Origin: Methanomassiliicoccales archaeon
GTDB taxonomy: Archaea; Thermoplasmatota; Thermoplasmata; RBG-16-68-12; SOIM01
Direction of reading: 5' to 3'
Assembly: GCA_030593885.1 (NCBI GenBank)
Contig: JAUVGH010000004.1
Coordinates: 1-64,000, forward strand
DNA: 64,000 nucleotides
Positions 38,405 to 48,509 of the stretch are shown here, piece by piece. The notes under the pieces are model-generated. The model searched no databases. It had not been told where the DNA came from and saw only the letters and a list, made by a program, of their open reading frames with translations. Both the position numbers and the translations under genes were made by a program. The stretch's first letter is position 1, and each line of letters begins with the position of its first letter.

Positions 38405-40177
38405 CTAAGAAGATTTCACAACCCATGTTGTCTCAGAATCCACCCAAATCCAGTATCCGTATCCTGCTTCAAAAGTCTCTAAATCACCAAGCAAACGGAG
38501 ATAATACGGGCTTGACAGTGAATCGAATCCCTCTATTCGTGAAGACCCAGTGCTCGATTTCAAATTTGTAGCGGTGAAAGAGGCATTGAAGGATGGAAAA
38601 CCAACGAGGTTCCAACCTGTGTCAAGGTGGACACTCGTGCGGGAAGGTACCATTCCTGCTATGGTCAGATTTGAACTCCCAGTGACATTGATCCAGAAAC
38701 CGATTGTTCGATTCACACTATTCAAATCTCCAAAATAGGGCTTTGATTTATCAAAAGATCTCCATTGCTGGTTGACAGAATCAAAAAACCATACTCTGTC
38801 AAACGACACTGTTTGAAGAACCGCTCCAATGCTTTCGTTTGATGGGGCAAGCGGAATTGATACGAGATTCTGTCCTGCCGAAAGAGAACGGGTGAATTTG
38901 GCCGCTTGGTCTTCGGCACATGTGCTCTTGTTCTTCACATCCAGAGCACAGACTCTGTAGAAGTAATTGTCTGGATTCCCCTCTCCTGCCAAAACGTCGA
39001 CGAACTCTGAGGTTCCGTTGACAAGGAATGTGTGGAAGGTGTAGCCCAAACCCTCGATGTCATAACTCACATTCCTGTAGATCTGGTAACCAACAACGGA
39101 CTTATTTCCCGTCCCGTCGTCTCCAGAAGGAGACCAAGCGAGGGTGACATTCTGGAAGCCCGCTCCACCCAAGGTGGCAAGCAACATTGTAGGAGGCTTG
39201 GGAGCCCCCATCCCAAAGGGAAACATGTGCGGGTATCGGTCTTGACTATCTGAGTCGATAACAAAGGGCGTGTCCCCAATAACATCACTTCCCGGCTGGT
39301 CCTGGTTGGGGCCAGAGAGTAGGTCGAGACCAGTGTAATTGTCCCAATAGTTGCCTCCTGACGGGTATCCGTTGTCCCAAAGGTTGGCTCCATCATCATA
39401 CGCCTGTTGTGCGTTATTTACAAGGTTGTTATGATAAGCCAAATTGCCATTGGACCCAAACATCAGAATGCCAGTTCCGGTGTTCAAATGGACGTCGTTA
39501 CCCACCATCGTATTGTCTCTTGCGAACCAGAGGTAGAAGCCAAAACCGTTGTCTGTGGAGGTGTTGTTGGAGATTGTGTTGTTCTCGGAGTCGTAAAGGA
39601 AGATCCCATCGGTATTACCGGGGTATAGCGTGTTTCCGAATATGCTATTGTCAGAGGACGAAAAAAGGGTGATACCCCCTCGATTATAAGACGCCGAATT
39701 ATCCAAGACCGTATTATTGGCAGAGGAATCGAGGAAAATTCCCCATGTGTCGGAGATGGCGGTGTTGTTGGAGATATGACAGTTCTGAACCTGATAGAGT
39801 TCTATTCCGGAGTCCCCGCCATCAGGCCCGCTGTTCTTGACAGTGAACCAACTGATGTTAACCCAGTTAGCAGTAACATTGACCACATCCCCACTACCAC
39901 TCCCGTCGATTATCGTTGTATCTCGGTCTTCACCTATTAAGGACATCGGTAGGTCGACGACAACATGCTCATTGTATGTTCCGTTGTAGACGTAAACGAT
40001 ATCCCCAGGTGCAGAATCATTTATGGCGTCTTGTATTGTAGTGTAGTTACCTGGATTGGACCCGCCTACATAGCGAATAGTTGCCCTCGAGCTTTCTGGT
40101 AGAATCGTCACTACCGAACCTAATACACTCATAAACACAAAGTAGGCGACAAGAAGGCTCATCCTCTTATTGACCAT
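38405..40177 (-). CDS. Secreted NosD/CASH-type beta-helix protein with fibronectin III-like region
   Basis: Signal peptide, GNYTTIQDAINDSAPGDIVYVYNGTYNE, repeated NNT/DN coils, YWDNYTG...DQDGP-like NosD tail, FN3-like segment. Confidence 0.85.
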   Translation of the reverse strand: MVNKRMSLLVAYFVFMSVLGSVVTILPESSRATIRYVGGSNPGNYTTIQDAINDSAPGDIVYVYNGTYNEHVVVDLPMSLIGEDRDTTIIDGSGSGDVVNVTANWVNISWFTVKNSGPDGGDSGIELYQVQNCHISNNTAISDTWGIFLDSSANNTVLDNSASYNRGGITLFSSSDNSIFGNTLYPGNTDGIFLYDSENNTISNNTSTDNGFGFYLWFARDNTMVGNDVHLNTGTGILMFGSNGNLAYHNNLVNNAQQAYDDGANLWDNGYPSGGNYWDNYTGLDLLSGPNQDQPGSDVIGDTPFVIDSDSQDRYPHMFPFGMGAPKPPTMLLATLGGAGFQNVTLAWSPSGDDGTGNKSVVGYQIYRNVSYDIEGLGYTFHTFLVNGTSEFVDVLAGEGNPDNYFYRVCALDVKNKSTCAEDQAAKFTRSLSAGQNLVSIPLAPSNESIGAVLQTVSFDRVWFFDSVNQQWRSFDKSKPYFGDLNSVNRTIGFWINVTGSSNLTIAGMVPSRTSVHLDTGWNLVGFPSFNASFTATNLKSSTGSSRIEGFDSLSSPYYLRLLGDLETFEAGYGYWIWVDSETTWVVKSS

Positions 40178-40275
40178 GTTCTCGGCACCCTCACTACTGA
40201 ATCTGCTTAATGGTTATAATGGTTCTGAACCCAAAGAGGTGTCGACCTGGGCGGACTCGAACCGCTTGCCATCTT

Positions 40276-40296
40276 TTCTGTTACGCCGTGACAGAA
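40276..40296. promoter_or_regulatory. Palindrome copy A: TTCTGT-N9-ACAGAA
   Basis: TTCTGT TACGCCGTG ACAGAA. Confidence 0.6.
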
Positions 40297-40314
40297 TCCA
40301 CACAGAAATGTCCA

Positions 40315-40335
40315 TTCTGTAATTGAATAACAGAA
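40315..40335. promoter_or_regulatory. Palindrome copy B: TTCTGT-N9-ACAGAA
   Basis: TTCTGT AATTGAATA ACAGAA. Confidence 0.6.
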
Positions 40336-40342
40336 CTTTGGT

Positions 40343-40993
40343 TTATGTCCAGACATCTCTCGATCTCAACACAGCTCCGTATTCCTTGAGAACATCAACA
40401 ACATCCTCCGCTCGGGCGGACTCCACTAGAACCAGACCGGGACCCAGCTTCTCCCCAATATCCTCGATCAAGCCTGACGACTCGTTGACATAGACCTTAC
40501 CTTTGACGCTCTTCTCGACCCTGTATCCGTACAGGGCCCTGTGAACCGCCATCTTCTCCCTCGGGGTCAGTCCGCTCAGAGAATAGCTGATTATGGTCCT
40601 CGGTTGGAGCGAGGAATGCGGTTCCGTTAGCGTTCCAACGTCCGTTCTGATCCAGATGCCGATACCTTCCTTCATTACCTTCTTCAGGAAATCCAGTTCG
40701 GTACGTCCCATTTCGTTGACATTGTACATGACGAAAGAGAACGAGTGTTCCAGACCGCGTCTCTTCGAGACCTCCGAGGCAATCTCGTGGGCGATCCTTC
40801 CCTCTCTCCTGGTCTCGGGGTTCCCCTTCATCTCAAACAACAGGAGAATATCGATATCGCTCTTCTTGTGGACCTCTCCCACTGCAACCGAGCCAAACAG
40901 CATGGCTGCCCTGAGATGCGGCACTCTTTCGAGCCGATTGATGAAGTCGATCAGCGGCAGGGCGAATTCCTCTGGGATCACTTTCGGCACCAA
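40343..40993 (-). CDS. Nucleotidyltransferase (MNT-like / pol-beta superfamily) with C-terminal extension
   Basis: AAMLFGSVAVGEVHKKSDIDILLLFE: GSxxxGxxxxxSDIDIL signature. Confidence 0.8.
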   Translation of the reverse strand: MVPKVIPEEFALPLIDFINRLERVPHLRAAMLFGSVAVGEVHKKSDIDILLLFEMKGNPETRREGRIAHEIASEVSKRRGLEHSFSFVMYNVNEMGRTELDFLKKVMKEGIGIWIRTDVGTLTEPHSSLQPRTIISYSLSGLTPREKMAVHRALYGYRVEKSVKGKVYVNESSGLIEDIGEKLGPGLVLVESARAEDVVDVLKEYGAVLRSRDVWT

Positions 40994-41322
40994 CCTTCAA
41001 TCTGTTCAATGATCTTCAATGTCTCTTCGACCACCTCTCCATCACCCTTTCCACCATACCACCTGCCGTGGCGCAGAGTGTCCAACCTCTCGAATAGCAT
41101 GGCGATCGAGTCATCGTTCTTGGATCTCAGAAGAGCAGGTATTCCATAATGCACATCCTTGTGTTCGGCGTACTTGGTCTCCATCCCATATGCGATCAAG
41201 TGGTGGATCATCCCGAAGGCGAGCTCCACTATCGATGAAACGTGTTCTTTCTCATCCTTCAGAAGATGCTCAATGCTTGCTTTGATTTCCTCCGCCTTCA
41301 CTAGATGATCTGGGGCTTTCAC
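40978..41322 (-). CDS. HEPN-like small helical protein, partner of the nucleotidyltransferase (GTG start proposed)
   Basis: VKAPDHLVKAEEIKASIEHLLKDEKEHVSSIVELAFGMIHHLIAYGMETKYAEHKDVHYGIPALLRSKNDDSIAMLFERLDTLRHGRWYGGKGDGEVVEETLKIIEQIE; overlaps the NTase gene by 16 nt. Confidence 0.6.
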   Translation of the reverse strand: MKAPDHLVKAEEIKASIEHLLKDEKEHVSSIVELAFGMIHHLIAYGMETKYAEHKDVHYGIPALLRSKNDDSIAMLFERLDTLRHGRWYGGKGDGEVVEETLKIIEQIEGWCRK

Positions 41323-41368
41323 ATTATCACTTCTATTATGCGTAACAGAATCAGGCCTACTTAAGACT

Positions 41369-41389
41369 TTCTGTAAGTATGTAACAGAA
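41369..41389. promoter_or_regulatory. Palindrome copy C: TTCTGT-N9-ACAGAA
   Basis: TTCTGT AAGTATGTA ACAGAA, upstream of the HEPN-like gene; extra ACAGAA half-site at 41345..41350. Confidence 0.65.
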
Positions 41390-41481
41390 CGGGAAGCGGA
41401 ATATACCCTCAGAACCGACGCATGCACACACGTCACGAAAAAACAATAAACACCCCCCGTCATTGAGCTTTTGGAGGTCGA

Positions 41482-42111
41482 ATGAGGAAGGACATCGTTG
41501 TGGTCGGCGCTGTTTGCGGAATTCTTGCCCCAATCATCTGGTTCGTCTTCTACCTCATCGCATGGAGCCAGAGCCCCTGGTATGAACTCGGCGGACATTA
41601 CCTGAGCGACCTCGGCGTTGGTGAAGGTGCGTGGGCCTTCAACACCGGTGCTGTGATTGCTGGCTATTTGGCAATTCCATTCTCGATCGGTCTTTGGGTC
41701 ACACTCAGGCCCGGATGGTTGCCCCTGATCGGAAGTGCTGTGGGCATCGTCACCGGCATTCTACTGATGTGCGTCGGTATCTTCACAGAGGATTACGGCA
41801 GTCTTCATTTCGTGGTCAGTGTTCTGTTCTTTGCTTTCGCTGCCTTCTTCCAGATAATCATGGCTTGTCCCCTGATCCAGAACCCCAAGACGAAGACCGT
41901 TGGTTGGGTCGTGACGATCATTATGCTGATCACTGTTTTCACTGTTGGCCTCATTCCACCCGTTCCCGTTCCGCTCCTTGAGACTATCGCGGTCTTTGAG
42001 ATACTGATTTGGACACTGGTCGTGGCAGCGCTATTGTTGTTCATTAGCACGAGGGATATCAAGCGCCCCATTCCCGCCAGCGCACCCGAGAAAACAACTA
42101 TATCGTCGTAA
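41482..42111 (+). CDS. DUF998-type multi-pass membrane protein
   Basis: GILAPIIWFVFYLIAWSQSPWYELGGHYLSDLGVGEGAWAFNTGAVIAGYLAIPFSIGLW, ~6 TM segments. Confidence 0.75.
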   Translation: MRKDIVVVGAVCGILAPIIWFVFYLIAWSQSPWYELGGHYLSDLGVGEGAWAFNTGAVIAGYLAIPFSIGLWVTLRPGWLPLIGSAVGIVTGILLMCVGIFTEDYGSLHFVVSVLFFAFAAFFQIIMACPLIQNPKTKTVGWVVTIIMLITVFTVGLIPPVPVPLLETIAVFEILIWTLVVAALLLFISTRDIKRPIPASAPEKTTISS

Positions 42112-42181
42112 CCCGATTACGGTCCCGACATCCAAAATGGATGGAGGCTAAATTCGAACGTGGGCAGAATAGTGAGATACA

Positions 42182-42334
42182 TCAAGTGGTCGACTTGAGG
42201 GATATTGACTAGGGTATCCCCTGCTTCGGTGAAAGTATCGGGGGCCTGGACCTTCTGCTTCGGCAGCGGGTGTGTGGGCACCGGTCCTCGTGCCACCAGG
42301 GAAGGACTAGCTTCTCATTATCGGCCCGGATAAT
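42182..42334 (+). ncRNA. Candidate structured RNA of unknown class; strand not certain
   Basis: Hairpin TCAAGT/ACTTGA (42182-42198); three-way junction GGACC[CTGC-TTCG-GCAG][GGTG-TGTGGG-CACC]GGTCC (42248-42287); hairpin ATTATC-GGCCCG-GATAAT (42317-42334). Confidence 0.4.
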
Positions 42335-42402
42335 CGCCCAATAACGCTTTTCAACCAGCCAAGTGGCTTCTGTTCTGGATTCGACTCTGATTAGGTGACC
42401 TG

Positions 42403-43251
42403 ATGGAAAGTGGCGATGTATCTCTGGAAGAGTTCCTGCTGAAAGAGCACGAGCAGTCCTACGAGCAGTTGAGGAACATGGACCGCATTCTCACCACCTT
42501 CTTCTGGCTGTTCATCACCCTTGTAGTTGCCGTGATCTTGGTCGTGGGGGTAATAATCGGCATCAGCGGCATCGATGCCAGCATTCTGATATTCATCTCC
42601 CTGGCGTGCATCGTGCTTCTGGTGATAGGACTTGCCATGCTCCAGTTGTCCCTCCACTTGAAGGACAGGCAGAATCTGGTTGCCGCATATCTGCAGGAGA
42701 TGGTGCTCTATTTCATGGGCAAAGGACTCAAACCGGTCGGAGGCGCTCCAAGGAACCAGGAAGCGGCCAGGATCCTCGATTTCAAATACGTATATGACGA
42801 CAGCCACCGAAATGACTGGCACATGAGGAGAAGGGACCACATTCAGGGATATGGGTCGTACGATGAAGCGGGAGACGCCTGGACATCCGGGCATCCTCTG
42901 GCGAACAAGATGATGTCCTTCAATATTCTGATGCTCAGCGGTCTTGTGGCCTTTTCTGTCGCAACACTTGCTGCAGGTTTGATATGGGGAGGCTCAGGCT
43001 ACAGCATCCAGACGACCGGAGAGTACCTCTATTTCGGCCTGGTGCTCGGGATGGAGTTCTTTGTCTCGTCATGGATATTCTTCAGGTTCATCCTCAAGTC
43101 GCGCATGAAGGCCAGGAGGGAGTTCGCGGACGAGGCGTTCAGGAGGAAGAGGGAGGAGTGGTTCGGCGGAACTCCCGGTCCGAAGAAGGTCGATGAGCTG
43201 ATAAGGTCCAGCACATCATGGAAGAAAGAGATAAGCGTGAAAGAGGACTAG
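42403..43251 (+). CDS. Hypothetical membrane protein
   Basis: 282 aa ORF, four hydrophobic segments in two pairs. Confidence 0.7.
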   Translation: MESGDVSLEEFLLKEHEQSYEQLRNMDRILTTFFWLFITLVVAVILVVGVIIGISGIDASILIFISLACIVLLVIGLAMLQLSLHLKDRQNLVAAYLQEMVLYFMGKGLKPVGGAPRNQEAARILDFKYVYDDSHRNDWHMRRRDHIQGYGSYDEAGDAWTSGHPLANKMMSFNILMLSGLVAFSVATLAAGLIWGGSGYSIQTTGEYLYFGLVLGMEFFVSSWIFFRFILKSRMKARREFADEAFRRKREEWFGGTPGPKKVDELIRSSTSWKKEISVKED

Positions 43252-43252
43252 T

Positions 43253-44119
43253 CTATTCGAACAGCTTCGCCACGTTGATGTCCTGTTCCTCACCCATGCT
43301 GTCGGCCACTGGTCTGCATTTTGTTCTCAGCAGATACGCGATCGGCCGGTAGTCGTGTTCAGAGAAGGATTCCCAGTTCGCCATTCCTTTGGCGACGAGC
43401 AGTGTCGCATTCTCCACTCTCTTCAGCAGTTCTGGATCGAGCTTTTCCATCGGCACCCCAACGGCGAATGCGTTCGTTGTGGATACTTCATCCACCATCT
43501 TGTCTATTCCGAACTCCCGGACATCTTCTATTGTGGCATCCGTGAGAATCGGCTCCCCTCTGGCCACGTATGTCAAGTGGATATCGAACTCCTTCAGTTC
43601 CTTGATTAGAATCCTGTCGAATATGATTTCGCCGCAGTTGTCGCCGAAGAGGAACACATCGCCGCCCTTCTCCAGGATCCTCTTCATCTCTCCGGTATCG
43701 TCCCTGCCCAGTCCTTCCTCAAGGATCGAATTGAACCCCTGCAACAGCTCTTCTGGCGCCTCGATGGAGGAACCTATCCCGAAGTCCAGGACATTTCCAG
43801 CGATCGAGCATATGACCGCAGCCTTGAACCTGTCGTCAGAGCTCTCCACGAACTCTTCGGCTATTGGGAACAGCTCCAGTGCCACCTTGTTGCTCCGTTC
43901 CTTCATTCCCTTGTACGGGTCGTCGGTTCCCAAGATGTCATAGACCACTCTGTGAACGATCGTGGCCACTTCCGCAGACACCGCCGGGTCCTTGTACTCC
44001 TCGTTCAGAACTTCCATCGCCCTCGCCATCACTTCGGATCCCAGTTTCTCATCCACTAGGTTGGCCTCGTAAAGGCACCTCTTCAACAGGCACGGAATGC
44101 ACTCTGGCTGTATCTGCAC
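43253..44119 (-). CDS. DUF89-family protein (damage-control phosphatase-like)
   Basis: MQIQPECIPCLLKRCLYEANL; FGDNCGEIIFDRILIKEL; LTYVARGEPILTDATIEDVREFGI. Confidence 0.88.
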   Translation of the reverse strand: MQIQPECIPCLLKRCLYEANLVDEKLGSEVMARAMEVLNEEYKDPAVSAEVATIVHRVVYDILGTDDPYKGMKERSNKVALELFPIAEEFVESSDDRFKAAVICSIAGNVLDFGIGSSIEAPEELLQGFNSILEEGLGRDDTGEMKRILEKGGDVFLFGDNCGEIIFDRILIKELKEFDIHLTYVARGEPILTDATIEDVREFGIDKMVDEVSTTNAFAVGVPMEKLDPELLKRVENATLLVAKGMANWESFSEHDYRPIAYLLRTKCRPVADSMGEEQDINVAKLFE

Positions 44120-44158
44120 GTTCTAGACAGAAGGAGACATGGGTAAAAACATTGCGCG

Positions 44159-45280
44159 TCAGATCTTGATGCCGATCTCGCTGAGCTTCTCCGGAAGATA
44201 TGTGTCGGTGACGTAGTCCAATCCGTACTTGGCCAGCGCCTGCTGTTCCGCCTTCTTCTTTATCTTCAACATGGTCTCTATCTCGTCCTTCCAGAACCTG
44301 TCCTTGAACCTCGGGTCGGTGAGTTCTGATTCAAGCGCTCTTATGTCAGAGCTGTTCAGCTTGTCCGTGGGAAGGTCGTAGTTCAGGATGTCCGATGACG
44401 TGATCCCGAGGTACTGCGCGGTGGGCGTTGCCAGATACTCAGAGATGTGCGCGGTCTTGATGGCCCCGTATGCTATGGAAGCGAATATCCTGAACGACCA
44501 TGGGTCACCGTCCACGAAGACCACTATGGGCAGGTTCAGCTCCTTGTTCAACCTCTTCATGAACCTTCTCGTTGATCTCGCTGGCTGTCCCTTGAGATGG
44601 ACCAGAACACAATTCGCATCCTCATCGAACCCGTTCTCCACCAACCGATCGAACATACCGCCTGTTTCTATGGCTATGACGAACTTCGCATCCGTTTCCA
44701 GCAGCTCGATCTTGTCCTCCTCTACGTTGTATGGAATGCCATATCCCGAATCACCGACGTCATCCCTGCAGTTGATCGTCTTCTTCTGACCCTTCCTGTT
44801 CCTTTCCCTTAGTGTGACGTTCCCCATGACCCTGGCCCCGTCCTCCTCTGGTCTCAGCTTCAGGTCCTCCCTCATACACTCGGTGAGTATCTCCAGGTCC
44901 TCAGCAAGATTATTCGACTCGTCCTGTGAAGAGAACTTGGCCATGTCCCAGCCTTCAGAAATGTAATACATCTCTCTCAGCGTGGAGGACTTCTCGCTTT
45001 TTATCATCTCCCTGATGAAATCCAGCATGTACATCGTTCTCAAGAGCATGTACGCCCCCCGGAGCTTCTTGGCCGACCTGATGCCCTTGGTCGCTCCGTA
45101 CTTCCACACACCCTTGCTCGCAACGAACCTTATGTTGCTCTTGGCCCGGATGGGGATCTTCATGTTGGGTATCTGCCCCTTGTCCAGCTGGTCGTATATC
45201 TCTTCAGCCAGCTCGTGCAGCTTCTCAACCGGCCTCTGATGCCTCTCTTCCAGTTCCGTCAGCTTCATGACTTTCGTCAT
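44159..45280 (-). CDS. top6A: DNA topoisomerase VI subunit A
   Basis: Toprim segment [37 protein letters not shown]; Spo11-like N-terminus with MYYISEGW. Confidence 0.95.
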   Translation of the reverse strand: MTKVMKLTELEERHQRPVEKLHELAEEIYDQLDKGQIPNMKIPIRAKSNIRFVASKGVWKYGATKGIRSAKKLRGAYMLLRTMYMLDFIREMIKSEKSSTLREMYYISEGWDMAKFSSQDESNNLAEDLEILTECMREDLKLRPEEDGARVMGNVTLRERNRKGQKKTINCRDDVGDSGYGIPYNVEEDKIELLETDAKFVIAIETGGMFDRLVENGFDEDANCVLVHLKGQPARSTRRFMKRLNKELNLPIVVFVDGDPWSFRIFASIAYGAIKTAHISEYLATPTAQYLGITSSDILNYDLPTDKLNSSDIRALESELTDPRFKDRFWKDEIETMLKIKKKAEQQALAKYGLDYVTDTYLPEKLSEIGIKI

Positions 45281-47252
45281 CCAATTCCTCCTCGACTTCG
45301 TCGTAATCGAGTTCCTCTTCGGGTTTTTCCTCTATGATCTCCTCAACAGTGGGAGGTTTCATCTTCAAGTCCCAGTCTCCTGGCAATGGCTCCGCGCCGA
45401 CCACGCTGGTCGGGTTGATGCCGCTCACGTAAAGCTCGGTCTCGTCGTACTCGTCCTCGTCCATGCCGAACAGCTCGAAGGTCGCCGTCCCTATCTCGGT
45501 GGTCGGTATCCTCTTCAGCTCCCAGGTTATCTTGCCGTCCTCCTTGATCTCCTTCGGCTTGGGATCGCACGAATCCAGGTCCAGATTCTCGTACGGGACT
45601 ATTCCGTGAAGGTTGAACTTCTGACCCTTGGGAGTGTAGTTGTAGACCTTGAGAGTGACCTTGTGCCTTCTCTTCTCGAACACCACCTCCTCGTCTATCC
45701 AGACCACGTTCATGATCTTGGTGATGGTCTTCCTGAGATCGGGGACCTTCCTGTTCACTATCTTCGATGACTTCTGGGCGATCTCCGGCAGTATCTTCTG
45801 GACGATGTCGAACTTCTCCCTGGTCTTGGCCTTCTTCACCTTCCTCTTCATGTGGCTCCCGAGCTTCCGACCGCACACCCTCAACGCCCTTTCGATCTCG
45901 GTCTCTATCTTGGGGATCTTGGCCACGGCCTCTTTCGATTCTGACGTGTACGGGACCTTGGAGGATGCGAAGTGTATCAGCACTATCGCAGGACCGAACG
46001 GGATTCCATGTCCACCCCTCTGCTCCAGTCCATATCTTCTCCAGTCCACCTTCTCCACCGCGGTCGTCATCGCACACGCACCCTGCTGGTACAACAGCGG
46101 GATCCGGTTCGCATATCTCAGGATCTCGATGGGCTTGTCCTGCGGCAGTTGCCCTCCGTAGACAATTCCCACCTCCACCTGGAACGGACTACCGCTGTAC
46201 ACGCATGGATCTCTGGTGACCGGGGGACAATAGAACTCCGGCTTCAGCTCTCCCAGCACGTTCTTCAGCCCCTTCTTGATCAGCCTCTCGCCTATTGGCG
46301 ACAAGCAGTCCGTGGGTGGGGCCATTATCTTGATCTTCTTGACGGCTTCCAGTATTCTCCTCGCCTCGTCCAATGTCAACCTCTTGGGGTGCCTTTCCAA
46401 CGGTACATCAGCCTTCGTAAGTATCTCTATGGCAACCCTGGAGCTGATCCTGGAGAACTCCTTCTGCAGGAAAGCGGTCATCTTGTAGCTGCCGGTGGCC
46501 TTCGCCATCTTGAGGAGCGTTCCAAGTTCTATTCCCTGAGGATGCGGTTTTATCTCCTCCGTCTTTGGAGGGAGGATTTCGGACGCCCTCTCGAACAGGT
46601 ACTGGGTCCCGAACGGGTCCTTGTACACTATCCTGGCATGAGGGTTCACTATCGCGGTCCCCTTGAGGTATTCCAGCACTGACTGCTTCCCCATCACGTA
46701 CCGGCCCCTCAGCTGCATCTCTATCCTGGTCCCGCTCTCCTTCTCCCACACCACGAAGTCGTCCCGGACCACCTTGGGTCTGTTCCTCTTGGTGTCCAGC
46801 ATCAGTTCGACCTGATACGCCACGTCCTTGTTCTTCACCTTCGATCGGATGATGGACGGTCTGCCTGTCGTGAGCTGAGCGTACATGACCGCAGCCGATA
46901 TCCCCAGCCCCTGCTGTCCCCTGGTCTGTCTCAGGCTGTGGAATCTCGAACCGTACAGAAGTCTACCGAAGATATGGGGGACCTGTTTCTTCACTATCCC
47001 CGGGCCGTTGTCCTCGATTATCAGTCGGAACTCGTCATTATTGATCTTCTTTATCTGGACGAAGATCTCGGGCAGTATCTCCGCTTCCTCACACACATCC
47101 AGAGAGTTGTCCACCGCTTCCTTTACGGATGTGATCATCGCCCTGGTGAGGCTGTCAAAACCAAGTATGTGCTTGTTTCTCTCGAAGAACTCCGAGACAG
47201 ATATCTCCTTCTGCTTCTTGGCCAGTTTTTGAGCGATTGATGTGGAAGCCAT
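45225..47252 (-). CDS. top6B: DNA topoisomerase VI subunit B
   Basis: [52 protein letters not shown] (GHKL ATPase). Confidence 0.95.
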   Translation of the reverse strand: MASTSIAQKLAKKQKEISVSEFFERNKHILGFDSLTRAMITSVKEAVDNSLDVCEEAEILPEIFVQIKKINNDEFRLIIEDNGPGIVKKQVPHIFGRLLYGSRFHSLRQTRGQQGLGISAAVMYAQLTTGRPSIIRSKVKNKDVAYQVELMLDTKRNRPKVVRDDFVVWEKESGTRIEMQLRGRYVMGKQSVLEYLKGTAIVNPHARIVYKDPFGTQYLFERASEILPPKTEEIKPHPQGIELGTLLKMAKATGSYKMTAFLQKEFSRISSRVAIEILTKADVPLERHPKRLTLDEARRILEAVKKIKIMAPPTDCLSPIGERLIKKGLKNVLGELKPEFYCPPVTRDPCVYSGSPFQVEVGIVYGGQLPQDKPIEILRYANRIPLLYQQGACAMTTAVEKVDWRRYGLEQRGGHGIPFGPAIVLIHFASSKVPYTSESKEAVAKIPKIETEIERALRVCGRKLGSHMKRKVKKAKTREKFDIVQKILPEIAQKSSKIVNRKVPDLRKTITKIMNVVWIDEEVVFEKRRHKVTLKVYNYTPKGQKFNLHGIVPYENLDLDSCDPKPKEIKEDGKITWELKRIPTTEIGTATFELFGMDEDEYDETELYVSGINPTSVVGAEPLPGDWDLKMKPPTVEEIIEEKPEEELDYDEVEEELDDESHEADGTGREASEAG

Positions 47253-47315
47253 CTCATCCCTTCTGTGGGGTGGTAATGATATCGGGCGATATAAATCTAA
47301 CTTGAGTTATGTAAG

Positions 47316-48419
47316 TCAAGTCGCCTCGGGCCCTTCCTCATCATCGTCAAAAGCCTCGCCGCAGCTGGGGCACTTGTCCGCGTCCGCAGGAACGTCCGCT
47401 CCGCACTTGTCGCACTCGAACTCGGAATCTTCCTCCTGTGCTTCTTCCTCTGTTCCTTCCTCCTCATCTTTATCAAAGGACGCACCGCAGCTGGGGCACT
47501 TGTCCGCATTCTCGGGAACATCGGCACCGCATCTGTCGCACTCGAACTCGGCCCATTCCTCCTCCTTCATGGCATCCATCCGTTCCTGCCATTGGGAGGA
47601 CCTCTGCCTGGCCTTTCCAAGCCACCAGTACATGCCCACTCCCATGTAAAAGAGCGCGATCACGAAGAGCATGTTGTTGAAGGCCAGCACTGTGGAATGC
47701 CAATACTGGTCGAACAGATTAGCGTTCATGGGTCCGAAACCGTAGCTCGTGAAGTCTTCGTTCTCGAAACCGGTGTCCGCCGAAGTTCCGCCTGTGTCCT
47801 CCGTTTCAAAGAAGAAGAAGTGATTGGGCCACTCCGGATAACCGATGGGTTGAGATGCTGGGAGGGTGGTCCTTACCTGGAACTCTGCACCGTTCGTGTA
47901 GTTGGTGTCAGATGTGTCGGTCGGGCTCATTGTGAATGTGTCGGTCTTGGATCCGTTCTCCACCGGTCTATCAACCACGATGACCCTGACGAAGACTGGA
48001 GGCAGGTTATTCTCGTTCTCGTAGACGACAGTGAAGGTGAACTCGGTTCCCGCGTCCCCCGACTTGGGAGACACCACGCCCTGGGACAGGTTCCCCTCAG
48101 CGTACTGCGGCTCAACGTGTCTGGACATGCTCTCGAACGTTGCATAATAGTCGGAGTAATCGTACGCCCTCTGCGTGCTCACGGCGGCGAAGGCGAAAGA
48201 GTTGACAACAAGAATGAATATGCCAAGGATGGCAAACCTCTTAGGCCCTTTGAATCCGAGGTAGTACGGGATGGCCAGCGCGCTCAGGGGCACAAGAAGG
48301 ATGAAGAAGCAACCCGAGACCACGTAGAAGAAGGTGCTGATGAGCACTATCGGTATGAGGTAGAACAAGAAGCCCCACTTGGTCTCGTTTATCTTGGCCT
48401 GAAATCCCTTGAGGTCCAT
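47316..48419 (-). CDS. Membrane protein with two C-terminal zinc ribbons separated by an acidic linker
   Basis: MDLKGFQAKINETKWGFLFYLIPIVL...; FECDRCGADVPENADKCPSCGASF and FECDKCGADVPADADKCPSCGEAF; ORF-track start runs into the divergent gene and is rejected. Confidence 0.8.
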   Translation of the reverse strand: MDLKGFQAKINETKWGFLFYLIPIVLISTFFYVVSGCFFILLVPLSALAIPYYLGFKGPKRFAILGIFILVVNSFAFAAVSTQRAYDYSDYYATFESMSRHVEPQYAEGNLSQGVVSPKSGDAGTEFTFTVVYENENNLPPVFVRVIVVDRPVENGSKTDTFTMSPTDTSDTNYTNGAEFQVRTTLPASQPIGYPEWPNHFFFFETEDTGGTSADTGFENEDFTSYGFGPMNANLFDQYWHSTVLAFNNMLFVIALFYMGVGMYWWLGKARQRSSQWQERMDAMKEEEWAEFECDRCGADVPENADKCPSCGASFDKDEEEGTEEEAQEEDSEFECDKCGADVPADADKCPSCGEAFDDDEEGPEAT

Positions 48420-48509
48420 TGCCACGAGTATTCGAGGTTTGGTTATTAATATTGTGCGGTTCGGCCACAGCATAAGGTTTTTGAAGAGTATCGGGATTCT
48501 AAGGGTGCA

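Noticed and set aside
42182-42334. SRP RNA or RNase P RNA
   Set aside because: Expected conserved cores (SRP helix 8 GGAAG/AGCAG, RNase P GAGGAAAGUC) were not found in this gap.
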